A DNA stretch of 64,000 nt from Phallus indusiatus (Eukaryota; Basidiomycota; Agaricomycetes; Phallales; Phallaceae). Under the pieces are notes generated by a model, which searched no databases, had not been told where the DNA came from, and worked only from the letters and a program-made list of their open reading frames with translations. This document shows, in pieces, positions 11,632 through 24,149 of the stretch. Numbering within the stretch: the stretch's first letter is position 1; each line of letters starts with the position of its first letter. Location of the stretch: NCBI GenBank assembly GCA_027605045.1, contig JAQFWX010000037.1:372001-436000 (forward strand), written 5' to 3'. Position numbers and translations under genes: made by a program.

Positions 11632-14007
11632 ATGTCTCAGCCTTCGAGCTTGGTACGCCCGGCTTCCGACGATGCACTTGCGGCGACATCTTCCAGAGTC
11701 AATCTGTCTCGTAATACGTCTGTCATATCGACAGTGTCTTCCAGCTCTTCTCTGGACGTTCCTCCGCTCCAGACTCGGTCCCATTTGTCTGATACTTTTC
11801 TTCATACGCCAGAGCCCAAAGGGCGTCCTCCTGCCTGGCTGTCCAAAAGATTCAACAGGGACGCGGACGATAACGGGGGCACACAGACTCCAAGGGCAGC
11901 TGCATCACCAGCTCCAACGGCTAATGGTGCGGCTCGAATGTCATCACCCGATGGTTTTGAGTTCGGAGAAGAAATTGGCGGAGGTTCATGGTCAATCGTA
12001 TGTAAAATGTTATTTCAAGCACTTTTTTTTTCATTGTTTCGCTAGGTTGTAGACGCTACTCATAAATCAACGGGCAAACATTATGCGATTAAGATTTTAA
12101 ACAAAGCACAGCTAATTAAAGAAAAGATGGTGCAATCTGCCTCTGCAGAAAAGAATGCGCTAGCGACCTTGAGAGGGGGAAATCACCCGGGGATTATCGC
12201 ACTACATTCTGCGTTTCAAGATTCCACATCATTATGTGCGTTGTTTCTTTCTCGTTTGCTAATTGTTTTCTTCGAGAATTTGCTAATACATTTCTACAGA
12301 TTTTGTCTTATCTCTAGCACCAAATGGTGATCTGAGAGAGCTCGTCAAAAGTGTCGGCTCTTTTTCCGTCGACTGCGCCCGGTATTATGCGGCGACAATA
12401 GTTGATACCGTGCAATGGATGCATTCAAAGGGCGTTTTGCACCGTGACCTGAAACCGGAAAATATCCTTCTTGACGCGGACATGAGGATAAAACTTGCAG
12501 ATTTTGGTTCGGCCTATGTATCCGAAACTTTGGACTTATGTCTGTCGAACGATTTACATTAGTTTAACGTGGACTGATGTTTATTCATTTTTCTCATTTA
12601 GCGCCTCGAACGAGCACATTCGTTGGTACCGCCGCTTATGTCTCGCCTGAGCTACTTTCTGGGCCACAAAAAGTGACCAGCCTTAGGTCAGTGAGAACAA
12701 TTAATTTACTCCGTATTATTTTTTGATATGATCTAAATCTTAGCTCGGATCTTTGGGCTCTCGGTTGCGTTATATATTTCCTTCTGGTTGGGCAGTCACC
12801 GTTTTTGGCATTAACCGATTACCTCAGTTTCAAGAAAATTGAGAAATTGGACTATACTTTTATGGAAGGATTCGATGTCGATGCTAGAGATTTAATTCAA
12901 CGTTTAATTGTTAGTTCATTCATTACTTCTTAACCTTTTTTGTTAACATTTGACTCTGGACAGGTAACAGATCCTGCGAGCCGATTAGGAACGCCGCCCA
13001 AATCATCTCCTCAAGAGCTGCGAGATCATCCCTTTTTCATCGGTCGTGGATCGCAAGGCCCAGATTTGGCAGAGAAATATATCAATTGGCAGTCGCTATG
13101 GTCCGATCCCCCTGCACGCATCGAATCTGGTCTGGTTCATCCTCCCCTCCCACTTCCAGGCGATGATAAATTGGCCAACGGACTTGCTTGGGTCGATTTT
13201 ATTAACGAGTTTAGTGTTATTTCACTGGACCAGGATAGACCTGAAGCGAGTCCGGCGACACCTCGAGTTGAAATTGCTGATGAAGAGTTATACCCTGAAG
13301 ACCCTCGGACGCCCGTCGCCCCTACGTTCGGGGACAAGCTTAATACGGTCGTCCCTACAATAGGTGTCGTGGATGCTTCGACCATACCAGTAATCAATGG
13401 AAACGGGAATAATAACTTTACCAATGAAAAATTGGACGACAAGGAAACGTTGAAGACTATTACTCCTATTGATACCAAAAAACCTCCTGCGTCTTTGAGG
13501 CCGGAAGAGTTGAAGATAGTAAATGATCATTCTTGGTAAGAAAATGTCTCGTTATGACACCAAAAACTATCTTTTTAAAATGTAACCAGGTCGTTGATAT
13601 TGCTACCACAGGAAACCATATTTCGAGTCGCCAAAGTGGAGGTGAAAACTGGACGCCGACCCTTTCAGAGAACAGATCAGAGGATACTTGCTTTCACGAC
13701 ATCTCCTCGATTACTATGCGTGAAAGCGAGACATTCTTTGACGGGGAATGGAACACTAGTTCTCAAACAGGAATTTCTATTTCCTACGTCGCCTGTTGAT
13801 CGTCCGGGAAAAAGAGTTATAAAGGTAACAACCGACAATGGAGGAAATCTAATTCTTGAGACGGTATTTGATTATTTCATTAGCTGAATTATACTTTCAC
13901 GAGCTGATTCGCCTTTGAAAAAGCCCGAGAAATCATACACATATCGAATACTTATCAAAACTGAAGCACAATCATGGTGTCAGCACATTCAAGAACTATT
14001 GCGGTGA
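11632..14007 (+). CDS. PDK1-type AGC protein kinase
   Basis: 3-phosphoinositide-dependent kinase 1 homologue, the upstream activator of AGC kinases (Pkh-type in fungi). A Ser/Thr-rich N-terminus precedes the glycine loop [12 protein letters not shown], followed by AIKILNK with the catalytic Lys. Further motifs are [22 protein letters not shown] and [16 protein letters not shown]. Next come a Ser/Pro-rich linker (13.2-13.5 kb) and a C-terminal PH-like domain starting [15 protein letters not shown] and ending [20 protein letters not shown]. The stop is TGA at 14005-14007. The domain order kinase-linker-PH is diagnostic of PDK1. About seven short introns are used; one near 12.53-12.6 kb in the activation segment is uncertain. 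An in-frame ATG at 11602 is a less likely start. Confidence 0.9.
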
Positions 14008-14876
14008 TCATTAGCAAACAAATACTTGCGCATATTCCGACTCTTTGGTTCTCTTTCTTGCATATTCATATTATTATTTGGAACATTCTTTTTTTTTCAT
14101 TTCAGGACTTTTTACACTGAAAACCTTTCGCTTCATTTTTTGCTTCATTATTTTTACGGAAAATCATTCAGATCTGTATATTGGTTTGTATAATTTTTTT
14201 ACATACAAAACAGCTAACATTCCGAAAGGAGTATATCCACCATCCGTATATATCACCACCACAATTGTACTATAGACAATGTTCAAATAACTTGGACGAA
14301 ATGTATTGTTTTTTGCTGATACATTTTTTTCTTTGATATAAGGACACAGGGACCACGAGGCAACGAAGAGATGTCAGGCAGCCTCGAGGCGGCTAATCAA
14401 TTTAGTGCTGTCACTGGACAAACAAAGATGTGACTAGCCCTGCAGTGCGGTCAATCTCATCCGTCGCACCAAGCCTGAGATTACATACGATTACATATGA
14501 TATTTGTGAACGTGGACGAGACTGAAAATATCACATCAAACGTACTCATTGTTCTTGTTTACGTTCACTACTGGCCTCGGACGAAGCAAGTGGTAAAAAC
14601 CCCACAATACGACGGAGAACCAGGAACTTCGCACGGGTGTGTGTTCGACAATAAGATCAATTGATGGATCACAGCAGACTATAAGTTGTTATTCAATCTG
14701 TTATAGAGCGCCGTTACAAAAATAATCGGGTTTTCATTACTTATCTCTTTTTCCTTCCCTCCCTCGGCTGTGTGTCCTTGTCCTTATTGCCCAAGCTGTC
14801 GTCGACATCCGAACCCACATACTCCCGTTCCCTCCTTCGACGCCAGCCGCAACCTTTTCATGGAGCAGATGAGGGG
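14008..14876. other. intergenic region, AT-rich
   Basis: About 870 bp of AT-rich DNA after PDK1 with short non-conserved ORFs only. It should contain the promoter and possibly a 5' non-coding exon of the kinase-like gene. Confidence 0.4.
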
Positions 14877-16560
14877 ATGGAGAAGCTCCAAAACCTCGTC
14901 AATGAAACTGCAACAATCGCTGATTCCCCGGAGAGGCTGAATCCTCCCGAGTGGTGGTGGTCAAAGCACCAGCCATTTCTTGCAGAGAAGTGCGGGTGCA
15001 TGTTACGGACCCGATATAAACCCGCCTGGATTCCATCGTGGTACGGTACGTACAAGAACCCTCGGAAATGCGAGGACGGTATTCCAACGCCCGTTCTGGT
15101 GCGTCCGCTTTCCGCTTTTTGTCTTCTTCGCTTTTCGTCCTTGTGTTTCCCTTTCTCGTCCTTCTTTATCATGTTTCCTCTCGATTTGCGATTGCTCAAA
15201 AAAAGCTTTTTCTCTATTTAGCAAGCCCATCATTATATGGATGCTATCCGCATGGTGGACAGTGAGCCGGTATTATTGAAACGCGTCAGGGCAGTGGCGG
15301 ATTCTCCTGAGGCACGTCGAGCTGGTGCAAGTACGAAGACCAACGGCAGCGTATCTCGCGAACAAAGTCGAACAAAGAGAAAACATTACACCACCGGAGG
15401 AGACCATTCATCATCATCTGCAGCGCCGTTGTCGCAGACATACATCAGCAAAAATGGAAGCAGAAGTTTCAAAAGCAGCTCAAACGCTTCTGTTCACGTT
15501 AGCACGAAAGAAGAGAAAGCGAACAGTGTTGAGCCGGATCCTCGGGAAGTTCAAATTCTCAATATGCTTTCAAGTAAACATTACGACCTTCCTACCAACT
15601 ACTGCGCGCGCTTAATCGATGTCTTTGATATTTCTGATAACTCTGGCAACATCACCGATATCGTCCTTGTCCTTCCGTTTCTCAGACCGTTTAATGATCC
15701 TCCATTCTTGACCATCGGAGAGGGCTTGGACTTTATTAGACAAGCTTTAGACGTACGTGAACCTTAAAAAAAACTCTGTGCGTTAATATCTGAAATTAAT
15801 GGGCTTCTTTTTCGGTTCCAGGCTGTCCTTTTCTTGCATTCTAACAATATCGCTCACAAGTTCGTCAAAAGGCATTCATCCTATCGTGGATCTTATGGTT
15901 GACTTTTGTCTCCTTTGTGCGTAGGGACTGCGGTGCCGCCAGTTTCATGTACGACCCTTCATACATTTATCCGGAGGGTTATCACCCCGTTATGATACAA
16001 ATGACCCGGGATCTCAAAAGACGTGCCAAACACCACTCGCGCACCGAATTTCCGCCTCGATATTATATCACAAATTTCAGTCATGCCAAGCTCTATGATC
16101 GATCTGAAGGAGTTCTTGATTATGCTACTTATGGATCTGATCATACTGTACCTGAATACGTTGGTTTGGACTATTCTGGTACAATTGATCCGTTTGCAAC
16201 AGATGTATATCTATTTGGAAATATGCTCAGGAAAGAATTCCTAGAGGTGAGTAAAAAATCAATGGATATGCAGACTTTGGGGGCTTTTCATTGATGAGGA
16301 CCTTGTTTTATATTATTAGAACAAACAGGGTTTTGAATTCTTAGCCCCCCTCATCGATGCCATGACCGATCCTAAGCCTGACCGGCGACCAAGATTTAAA
16401 CAATGCGCCGAAAGATTCTTTTCTCTTTGTGTTTATATACCAAAAAGTCGCTTGAGAAAACGTTTTGTGTCTGGACTAGAAGGGGAGAGCGAAAAAATAT
16501 TGAATTCGGTTTCACATATCTTTCGGAATGTCAAATATTCAGTGTTGGGAATTCCTCCAG
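14877..16560 (+). CDS. degenerate protein-kinase-like protein; 3' end unresolved
   Basis: Member of the kinase-like families expanded in agaricomycetes. It starts MEKLQNLVNETATIADSPER, then WWWSKHQPFLAEKCGCMLRT and PAWIPSWYGTYKNP. A Ser-rich insertion lies at 15.3-15.5 kb. The lobe follows with FIRQALDAVLFLHSNNIAHK. The catalytic loop reads AHKDCGAASFMYD (HxD kept, the usual Asn missing) and the DFG position reads ITNFSHAKLYD, so activity is doubtful. The domain closes with MTDPKPDRRPRFKQCAERF. The frame stays open across 16560 and continues into the downstream C2H2 protein through a 57-nt GT..AG intron. I therefore cannot place a stop, and the two may be one gene. The upstream start is also tentative. 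Confidence 0.65.
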
Positions 16561-16622
16561 GTTTGTACTTTCGGTTATCGCTGCACTCAATATCACTAAT
16601 TTATATTCTGGGTTCAGCTTAT

Positions 16623-18943
16623 ATGGGACAGCATATCGGTAAAACGGCCGTGAGTGGTTTAGCTTTTAGTTCCATTGACTGCTTGAAAAATCATTTCCTT
16701 AGCGACATTACGAAGGTGCTGAATCACCATATTTATGGGGAAAACTCGGAGAAAGTCAGTACAAGGCTTCGTTTTTTTCTTCTTTCTCTATGGTCTGACG
16801 ACCCTTCATCCAAAGCTACATGGAGGGTATCCTGTGAGTTGGTATATTTGCGTTTAGTCGTATGTCTCTCTATCGTTCTTTATGCATATCGATTCAATCT
16901 GATTCTTTTCGTCCTTAGGATATTAGTAACTCAGTCCACAACAGTATCAGCGCCGCCTCAGCGTTCTCACAGCTTCTCCCATGCGCGTCCAGGTAATGAG
17001 TGCCATCGCCATGAAACTCCATTTTGAATCTAAATTTTACGCAGCCGAATGGAAGAGTGAATTTGTCAGACAGCAAAAAATGCACCGAATGCAGCTGGAA
17101 AAACGCGCACATGAAAGTTTCTCATTTAACCAACCTCAGAACTCACACGAAGCTGGTGTTTCAAGTAAGAAAAAATTATTTCGACGAGTTTTATGTTGTT
17201 GAATTGCGTGTGATATTTTCAGGACGGGAGCAGTTTTTGATCCACCAGCAACCTTATCAGAATCGAGGCAGAACTGTGAGAGTTCCTTATAATACTACAC
17301 AACGGGTCTCTTTTTACATACATGCATGATTGCTAGGCCTCTGATTCGGGTTATTATTATAATCCGCGCATCTCTTCGACTTCCCCATCCCCGGGACGTG
17401 TGCCACCTACATTCACCTTTTCGGGGAAACGAACCACACCGCCATATAGTTCATCTGGTGCACAGACGCCTTTGACAGGTACAGGTCATACCCAGGGACG
17501 TGAATACCATCCTCCGCGTAGCAGGGTTTATACCGACGACACGGATAATACGGAGACGACGCATATAGAATCTATTAGTTCTGTGACACAGACGCAGGAG
17601 ACTTTCGTCGAGAATGGAAATGGGAATGCCAATAGGGATGGAGGGAATGTTGTTGTTGTTGCTGTCGTTGAGGGTGGTGGTGAGGCTGATGTTAATGGGG
17701 ACGTGTCGCATTTGGATTTAGGTCTCGATGGACCTGATGCGAGTGAGTCTGCAGGACCGGCGGGAGCTAGGACGCCTAAGGAGTATCGATTACTTGACAA
17801 GGTTGAAAAAGAGGAGCAAGAGGCTGAGATAAGGGGCTTAACATCCAGACTGGAAAGTGAGAGGGCGAAGGAATTTGATAATGCTGCTACTAGGAGAGGC
17901 AGTAAGTCTAAACCTGCGCATTCCGGCACTGTTAGGTCAACGGAGTCGTCCCGAGACAACGATGGGCGTCACGGCGCGTCCACGTCCAAATCTAAATCCA
18001 AGTCTAAGTCCAAACCCACGCACGAATCCGTTTCCAGACTGAAAGACGAGAAACGGGACAGCATTCGTACACGGGGTACGGCCGAATTCAACATAATGTT
18101 CCCCGAACCCGACGCCCTTTCGCCTGTATTATCTCCAATGTATAAAGTCAAAAACGACCGCCACAGTTATATTCAACAAGAAGAAGGAGAACGAGCGGCC
18201 AGTCCTGCTACTATTCCAACTATCCCGCCTCATAGTCCCACGATGGGTGGCAATGGTAATGTTCCCGCGAGTTTACTTACCGGACCGGCGTTGACAAATC
18301 GGGAGGGGTCGATTCGCTCTTTCGTTCCGGTACCTGCTAGTCAAGTGTTTGAGGATGGAATATCGCCTGTCGATAATGTTGTTGGGGAGGAAGGGAGGAA
18401 GGAGTTGAATGGGGCTAGGCTAGCTCAGGAGGGAAGACATGAGGCAGGTGAAGGGGATAAACGACAGCATCGTCATAAACATAAAAGTGGGGAGCACCAC
18501 CATCACCATCATCATCGACGTGAGTCTGCTATGGATGAAAGTCCCAAAAGGGAACGCTCTACGAAATGGGACTGTGTACTTTGTTTGCAACAATTGTCGA
18601 GTCGGGCTGAATCAATTGTAAGCTCTTTGAGTTTATTTCGTGTATTTCAAAATTTTGATTTTTTTCTCGTAGGAACATATGCAAAGCAAGCATAGCTCAT
18701 GTATGGATATCTTTCTTAATTTCTTTTCTCCAACAGCTAATTTGCGATATTTTTTTTCCTCCAAAAGATCACATATGTCTTCAATGCGGCAGTTATTACA
18801 CCACAGCGAAACACTTGAAACTTCATCAAGAAAAAAGAAGACATACGAACACGGTTAATCCGCATCCGCACGAGAGCCGAAAACATAAGCATCATGATGG
18901 CGAGTATTATGACTTTCCCAGTTCGAATCCCGATCGTCAGTGA
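16623..18943 (+). CDS. disordered protein with two C-terminal C2H2-like zinc fingers
   Basis: Spliced exons read MGQHIGKTARHYEGAESPYL, then a basic segment (EFVRQQKMHRMQLEKRAHES), then a long low-complexity exon at about 17340-18618. That exon contains a KSKSKSKSK run and an HHHHHHH run (18498-18518). The C-terminus holds two finger-like units: DCVLCLQQLSSRAESIEHM ending QSKH, and ICLQCGSYYTTAKHLKLH ending EKRRH. It stops with TGA at 18941-18943. A nucleic-acid-binding regulator is possible but not shown. The ATG at 16623 is only 62 nt after the last recognisable kinase-like exon and in an open frame with it, so a fusion with the kinase-like protein is a real alternative. Confidence 0.55.
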
Positions 18944-19500
18944 TTTGACGAGGAAGAGTGAAATATATGCGTCCTTTATTTTCTTGAATTACCGGTTTAA
19001 GGTGCTATATTTAAAGAAGAATCTTGTGCATTAGTTGTCATATGAAAATGTACTCGACTTGATGATTGTATGAGCTGTGTAGGTTCATCTATAACTTAGG
19101 AGTAGTAACCCATACGGATCCTAGTAATGTAGTTCGTTGATTTTGTAATTATTATGTAGCTTAAGTAGATTATATATAGCTGAAATTGTTCCTGTTTGTA
19201 TAACGATATCGTAAAAACTTTTAAGATCTTTACGCTAGTAGTGCACGGTGCTTCGCTCATTCATTCATTCATCTATCATTTATTATCGTACGAAAACAAA
19301 GTGAACACACATTCAGGTACTGCCTTTTGACCAAGCAAGCCGTGAACGCTTCTGGTCATCTTCGCGTATCAAAATTGAACATGTCAAATCTATACTTTTT
19401 TCTTTACTTAATTGTATTCTGTTCATACAAAGTTTACGGAACAATATCGATAACGTTATGGCCTCTTTGTCAGGAAAAAGTCTTAACATACAACTACAAT
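18944..19500. other. convergent intergenic region
   Basis: 3' flanks of the C2H2 gene (+) and the aldo-keto reductase (-). It contains a short CATT tandem repeat (TCATTCATTCATTCATC at about 19257-19273). No gene was seen. Confidence 0.5.
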
Positions 19501-20985
19501 TTACCAGCCCATCTGCTCATACGTCCAACCAAACACTCTGTCGCGCGGTTCCCCATAATCGCAATAGTGAATGTTCTTGTGCAAAGAATTGAGCTTGTCG
19601 ATATCTTCTTGCTCAAGAACAGGAAGCTGAATAAGTGTCAAGTGAATTTCTCCCTTTTCTGAGGAAAAGGAAAAAAGCTTCACTTACGGTGAGATTTTCG
19701 ACTTGATGTTTAGAGCTTGATGATTTCGGGACAGCAGCCGTTCCTCTTGCCAGATGCCAGGCGAGAACGGCTTGTGCGGGAACAACGTTATACTTCTTTG
19801 CTACCTCGACGACAACGGGATCGTTCGCGACGTGGCTGTATCCTTTGAAATTTTATAATTAAAATCAGTCGAAACGTGATGATTTGGTATGTTGAATACA
19901 TACCGGTAGGACTGTAAGCCGTCAAACGGATTCCGTGACGGTCGCAAAACTCCTTCAATTCTTTCTGATTTTGATGAGGGTGCATTCTAAAAATAAGTTG
20001 ATAAGGAAAGCAGCAGAGAGGAGCTGAAATTAACGAACTCGACTTGGTTAACCGCAGGAACGATTTTGGCATGTTCGAGCAGTTCAGTCAATCTTTTTCA
20101 AAAATATTGTTAGATATTTATTCCTCATAGTGAGTAAGATTGAAATGGGTCATTACGTTTTTATTGAAAAGTTGGAGACGCCGATAGCGCGGGCTTTACC
20201 GGTCTCGAGCACCTGCTCCATCTGAGCCCATGTCTCTTTAATGCCCGGGGGATCGGCAACTTCATAGTGACCGTCTGGGAGACGAGGGTCGGTGTCATCC
20301 TCTGGGAAAATCGATCAAAAAATGACGTGATGTGTAAATAGATTTTTTTTAGACGTACCTCCTTTGTACTTATATGCTTGAGGCCAGTGAACAAGGTACT
20401 AAATAGTGTGACAAAAGTCATGAACGCTATATGCGTGCGCAATATTTTGCTACATACCAAATCGTAATAGTCGAATCCGGCTCGTTTCAAGCTTATTTCC
20501 AGAGATTTAGCGACAAGACCATGATGATGATTACTGACAAATTTTATTTTAGCATATCATTTAGGTTCTTCAGTCTAAAATTGTAGTTGTAAAGAGTGAA
20601 CTTACGGAAGTTTAGTGGTGACAAAGACTTCTTCACGTGGAATGCCGACTTTTCGAATAGCGTTACCCACACAATGCTCGGTCCCATAGCCATAGGCAGT
20701 GTCCATGTGTCGATATCCATTCTATAGCGAGATTTGCTAGAACTCAAGGAAGAAGGAGATAGAAAGACAAAGATTCACTTGAAGTGCTGTCTCCATCCAT
20801 GCCTGTCCAGCGTTTTGTTGCTCTGGAGTCGTTCCGGACCAACAGCCCAGACCTTTTTTTTTGGCTCGTTCATTAGAATATGTTTCGATAGATGTAAGGG
20901 TTATTGATTCTGTGTACGCACCGATTCCTGGCATTTTGACGCCATTGTTCAACGTATAGATGGGGATGTCCAACTTGGAAGTCAT
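19501..20985 (-). CDS. aldo-keto reductase
   Basis: NAD(P)H-dependent cytosolic oxidoreductase reducing aldehydes and ketones (Gcy1/Ypr1-like). It starts [20 protein letters not shown] at 20985. The catalytic residues are visible in order: Asp and Tyr in [11 protein letters not shown], Lys in VFVTTKL, His in LVHWPQ. Other family signatures are [40 protein letters not shown] and LTAYSPTG. The cofactor-loop region reads [14 protein letters not shown]. It ends [10 protein letters not shown]. At least six short introns interrupt it. An extra coding segment lies after the Trp-Ser-Gly near the N-terminus. Confidence 0.9.
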
Positions 20986-21617
20986 CGGTCAGAAATGAAG
21001 ATAAGTGAATTGAATGAGAAATTTCGCGATTGGGGCTAATATATCATTGACTATCGTCCGGCCCGAAGAGTACTGGTCAGTGGGGTCCAATCGACCCTGG
21101 ATAATCTATTTTCCAGAGTGCAATGACAGGTTCCGTTAATGTGGTTTCTTTGTCGAATCAACCAAATAGGACAAACGATCGTATCGACTTCATGCTCCAT
21201 TAAGGCGGATGGGAAGAGAGCTGCAGAAAGTCCTCAAAAGACTCAGTTGAGTGCCTTGGGGGTAAAAGTGCGGGCAGGGGCAGAGCACTCAGCATGTGAC
21301 AAAAATACGTGTCACATGTCACTTGAACCGGCTAAAACTCGGGGCGGCCGCCGCGGGAGACGGAGAGATAATCTGTTCGGAGTAGTATTGTGAGTCTTGC
21401 TTGAGTTGAATCCATTCTTTCAATTATGTTGCTTTGTTGATTATTTAGTCATTAATTGACGAATATTGAGCTGGGTCCATTCTTACACGGCTTTTTTAAT
21501 TTACCGTATAAGCGTTGTACAAGCGAACCATTTCTGTCTGTGCACTGCGTACACTGTCGGTCGTCTCTTCCTAAATCGGTATACAGTAACTCAGCCCATC
21601 CGCATCTCTAATTCCTT
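20986..21617. other. intergenic region with small inverted repeat
   Basis: No gene recognised. Contains the short inverted repeat TGTGACA / TGTCACA at 21295-21318 and a GC-rich patch with a NotI-like GCGGCCGC at 21343-21350. The last 100 bp resemble the promoter of the U2 gene at 35.4 kb in reverse orientation. Confidence 0.4.
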
Positions 21618-21811
21618 ATCACCCTGGCCTTCTGGTGAGTTTCGATTTCAATCGTAGCAATAAGCTAGACTTGCTTACTTTCCTGCAGGGTTAAATAGTA
21701 TCTGTTCTCTTCAGTTTAACCACTAAATTGACCACGGTGCGATCATTATTGGTTAACGAATTTTTGTCGCCCTCCGTCCTTCAATCTCTGTTTGCACGCT
21801 CTCTTGACTTC
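21618..21811 (+). pseudogene. truncated, degenerate U2 snRNA copy that retains the intron
   Basis: Homologous to the U2 gene at 35128-35381. Exon 1 (21618-21634) reads ATCACCCTGGCCTTCTG. A 54-nt GTGAGT...CCTGCAG intron (21635-21688) sits at the same position. Next come ATAGTATCTGTTCTC, the IIa region (CAGTTTAACCACTAAA), a weakened IIb region, and GAATTTTTGTCGCCCTCCG including the Sm site. Defects: the GATCAAGT segment before the branch-pairing region is lost, GTAGTA has become ATAGTA, the upstream TATA is altered to GGTATACAG, and stem-loop IV is missing. It stops where the duplicated secreted-protein segment begins (about 21812). Confidence 0.75.
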
Positions 21812-22564
21812 CTGACAGTCTTTCATAGACCGTGTGAATAGGTCAACGTCAAAGTTTTGTAACTTTATTTATTTTTTATCGTTGAGTACTATTGTCTTAC
21901 TAATTCATGTTATCATCTGCACAGCTTTATCTTGCACTTCCTCCATCATCGCCGACACTCTCTTGGCTTCAGTAACGGGGTCGATGTCAATCTTATCAGC
22001 TCAAGGAGACCTCCATCCACTTCGGCGATACTGTTCCATATTGTTGCGTCCTCGTTCTAGTTATGAGAGATCGATTCATTATCTGGATCCAATATAATCA
22101 CGGATGGTCTTGTATCTCGCTCAGAGTTTATGATGTGTGGCTCTCACACATCCATCCACAGGAATAAAATCAGGATGACGGCCGACGGTGAAGATTAACA
22201 ATCAAAATCACCGGTTTCAGGATTGGGACGAGGCACCGGTATTGAGAAATAGAAATAACTCCCGTCGGCTTTGAGGCTATGATGATGGCTATACTTTCAG
22301 CCAGGAAACTCTTCTGTCAATCCTTTTGCCATTTAATGGTATGCATGTACCTCAGGCTCTGACTATCGTAAGAGATCACGCGCGCACGTTGAAGCTGAAG
22401 AAAACCTCGAACCCAAAATGCAAACGATGACAAACCAGCACCGCCTACCCGCTGTTTGAACGTTTACTAAGTACGGAGGGCTGCAGCTTAAAACGGGGGC
22501 GTGACCCCGATGCCTAGCGGCCCTATGCTTTCTCGGGACCTGCACTCCGAATCTCAAGCCTCTG

Positions 22565-22572
22565 TATATAAA
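22565..22572 (+). promoter_or_regulatory. TATA box of secreted protein A
   Basis: TATATAAA about 95 bp upstream of the ATG at 22667; the paralogue has TATAAA at 33245-33250. Confidence 0.5.
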
Positions 22573-22666
22573 TTGAATCACAGAATGATCATTTTTTCCC
22601 CAAGCCTACTATCATACCTTTAAATTTTTCCATCAATTTTTTATTCATTCAAATTCAAACATCGCG

Positions 22667-23652
22667 ATGTACTCTTTCAAAACCCCCTACATTTTTCTCG
22701 GGATGACCTTGGCCACCACAATATTAGCAGCTCCTTTTAAGTCGGATGTTTATGTTCGGCAGGACGTGACTCCGGATCTTGATGATATGATTAACCCACT
22801 TTCTGAGAGTGTTGTAAGTCTTACTGATGTCTGTATTACTCTGCCTTCTGCACATTGACTGAATTTATTTTTCCTCTTTCACTCTTCATCCGGATCAGGA
22901 TAGCCTCTCCAACAGTATTAATGGACTCACCCCCGATACTGATCCAACCACCGTCGAAGTAGGTCACTAATCAAGTTAAATCATTTCGTGCAGTCTCAAC
23001 TTCTATATCATGTCTCAGGAGTTATTCGAAGATTTCTCCATCGTCTCATCAAACTTGGATGCAGTAAGAACCCTTTGTATTGCCCTCGTTGTTAAGAACT
23101 GTGTCTTATATCACCCACAAATAGCTAACAAACAGTATCACTGTGGGTTTCAAATCTGTATATCCCAATATCTTAAATGAATTGAGTTTAATGTCAACAA
23201 AGACGATGTCATCTCTTGATCAACTTAGTCCTGAAGATGATCTAACCATCACGGATCTCCAATCGTTCATTGCTAAACTGGGCGGCCCCGGTCAAAAGCT
23301 AATCGAAAATGAGCCCGCCATCGATAATATACGTGCCCAAAACATTGTCTACGACTACCCTGACCACACAGACTTTACCGCCAGCCTCAAACAAGTGTAC
23401 CAGCAATATAGAAACGACGTTGGGGTAAGTCAGTTTAGCTATATAATATTATCACTAACGATGTTGTTTTGATTTTTTAAAGAGCCTTATAGTGACCATG
23501 CAAGCTAATTTTCCCAGCGTATGTGTTTTTTTTTCCTCCTAACGAATATCAGACACTCACAGTCATGCGTGTAGGATGTCCTAAGCCTGGTGACAAATCA
23601 GATGGATGAGGCATCAGCACTCTTAGACGTTGCTTCGAAGCTTTATCCATAA
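22667..23652 (+). CDS. small secreted protein A (possibly HsbA-like)
   Basis: The signal peptide is MYSFKTPYIFLGMTLATTI followed by LAAPF, then a predicted helical, cysteine-free mature protein with motifs such as PDLDDMINPLSESV, NSINGLTPDTDPTTVE, LDQLSPEDDLTITDL and FIAKLGGPGQKLIENEPAID. The last exon ends DEASALLDVASKLYP and TAA at 23650-23652. At least six short introns; intron positions match copy B. Size, signal peptide and helical repeats recall fungal hydrophobic-surface-binding protein A / cell-wall galactomannoprotein proteins, but this is tentative. Likely extracellular. Confidence 0.65.
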
Positions 23653-24149
23653 GTGAGCAGCTTATAGGTTCTTTTTGGGTTTGGAAACTGTAAATCGTCG
23701 ACATATTTATATTGTGTTTATATGGAAGTTATGAGGATCTAAGTTTTTTTTACCTGATTGATTCTCAAGAAAATAGAATCAGATGCCGAAGTAAATGTGT
23801 ACAAAATTTGTACATGATTCATCTCGCAATAAATAATGGTAAAATGAACGTCACGAACATTAACAACTCCAGGGACCCACCACATTAGCGCTTTGGTAAT
23901 CGGAATTCTCCGATTGATTTTCGCTGCGTACGTAATACGCCGGGAAAGCTGCAATCTTCAGAAGTTCAACTTAAACTTGACTTAAACTCATTAAACTTAT
24001 TTTATCTTTCACCCGATCCTTTCCGTATACAAACTGGGTTGTGTCGCGGAGGCTGTTCTTATTCCTAAGACCTCTTTCAGTCGAAATAACGACACCGCGG
24101 TGACGGAAACGCTGATCACTTGAAAAACGAAAAGAAAAGCTACTAGATT
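23653..24149. other. intergenic region with a short inverted homology
   Basis: No gene. Positions about 23818-23880 (CATCTCGCAATAAATAATGG onward) recur inverted at about 34610-34680. Confidence 0.5.

Larger units (their letters stand above)
21812..23660 (+). repeat. duplicated segment, copy A (carries secreted protein A)
   Basis: Copy of the segment at about 32631-34350, including about 850 bp of upstream DNA and all introns. Matching landmarks include GACCGTGTGAATAGGTCAA versus GGCCGTGTGAACAGGTCAA, AGCTCAAGGAGACC, and GCGTCCTCGTTCTAGTTA. Divergence is moderate, with small indels, so the duplication is not recent. Confidence 0.8.

Noticed and set aside
17024..17329. C2H2-like string CTECSWKNAHMKVSHLTNL
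   Set aside because: It lies in a frame that hits a stop after the next intron; the other frame splices cleanly into the downstream exon, so the finger pattern is coincidental.
18915..18935. tRNA B-box-like GTTCGAATCCC
   Set aside because: It lies inside the last coding exon of the C2H2 gene, with no cloverleaf around it.
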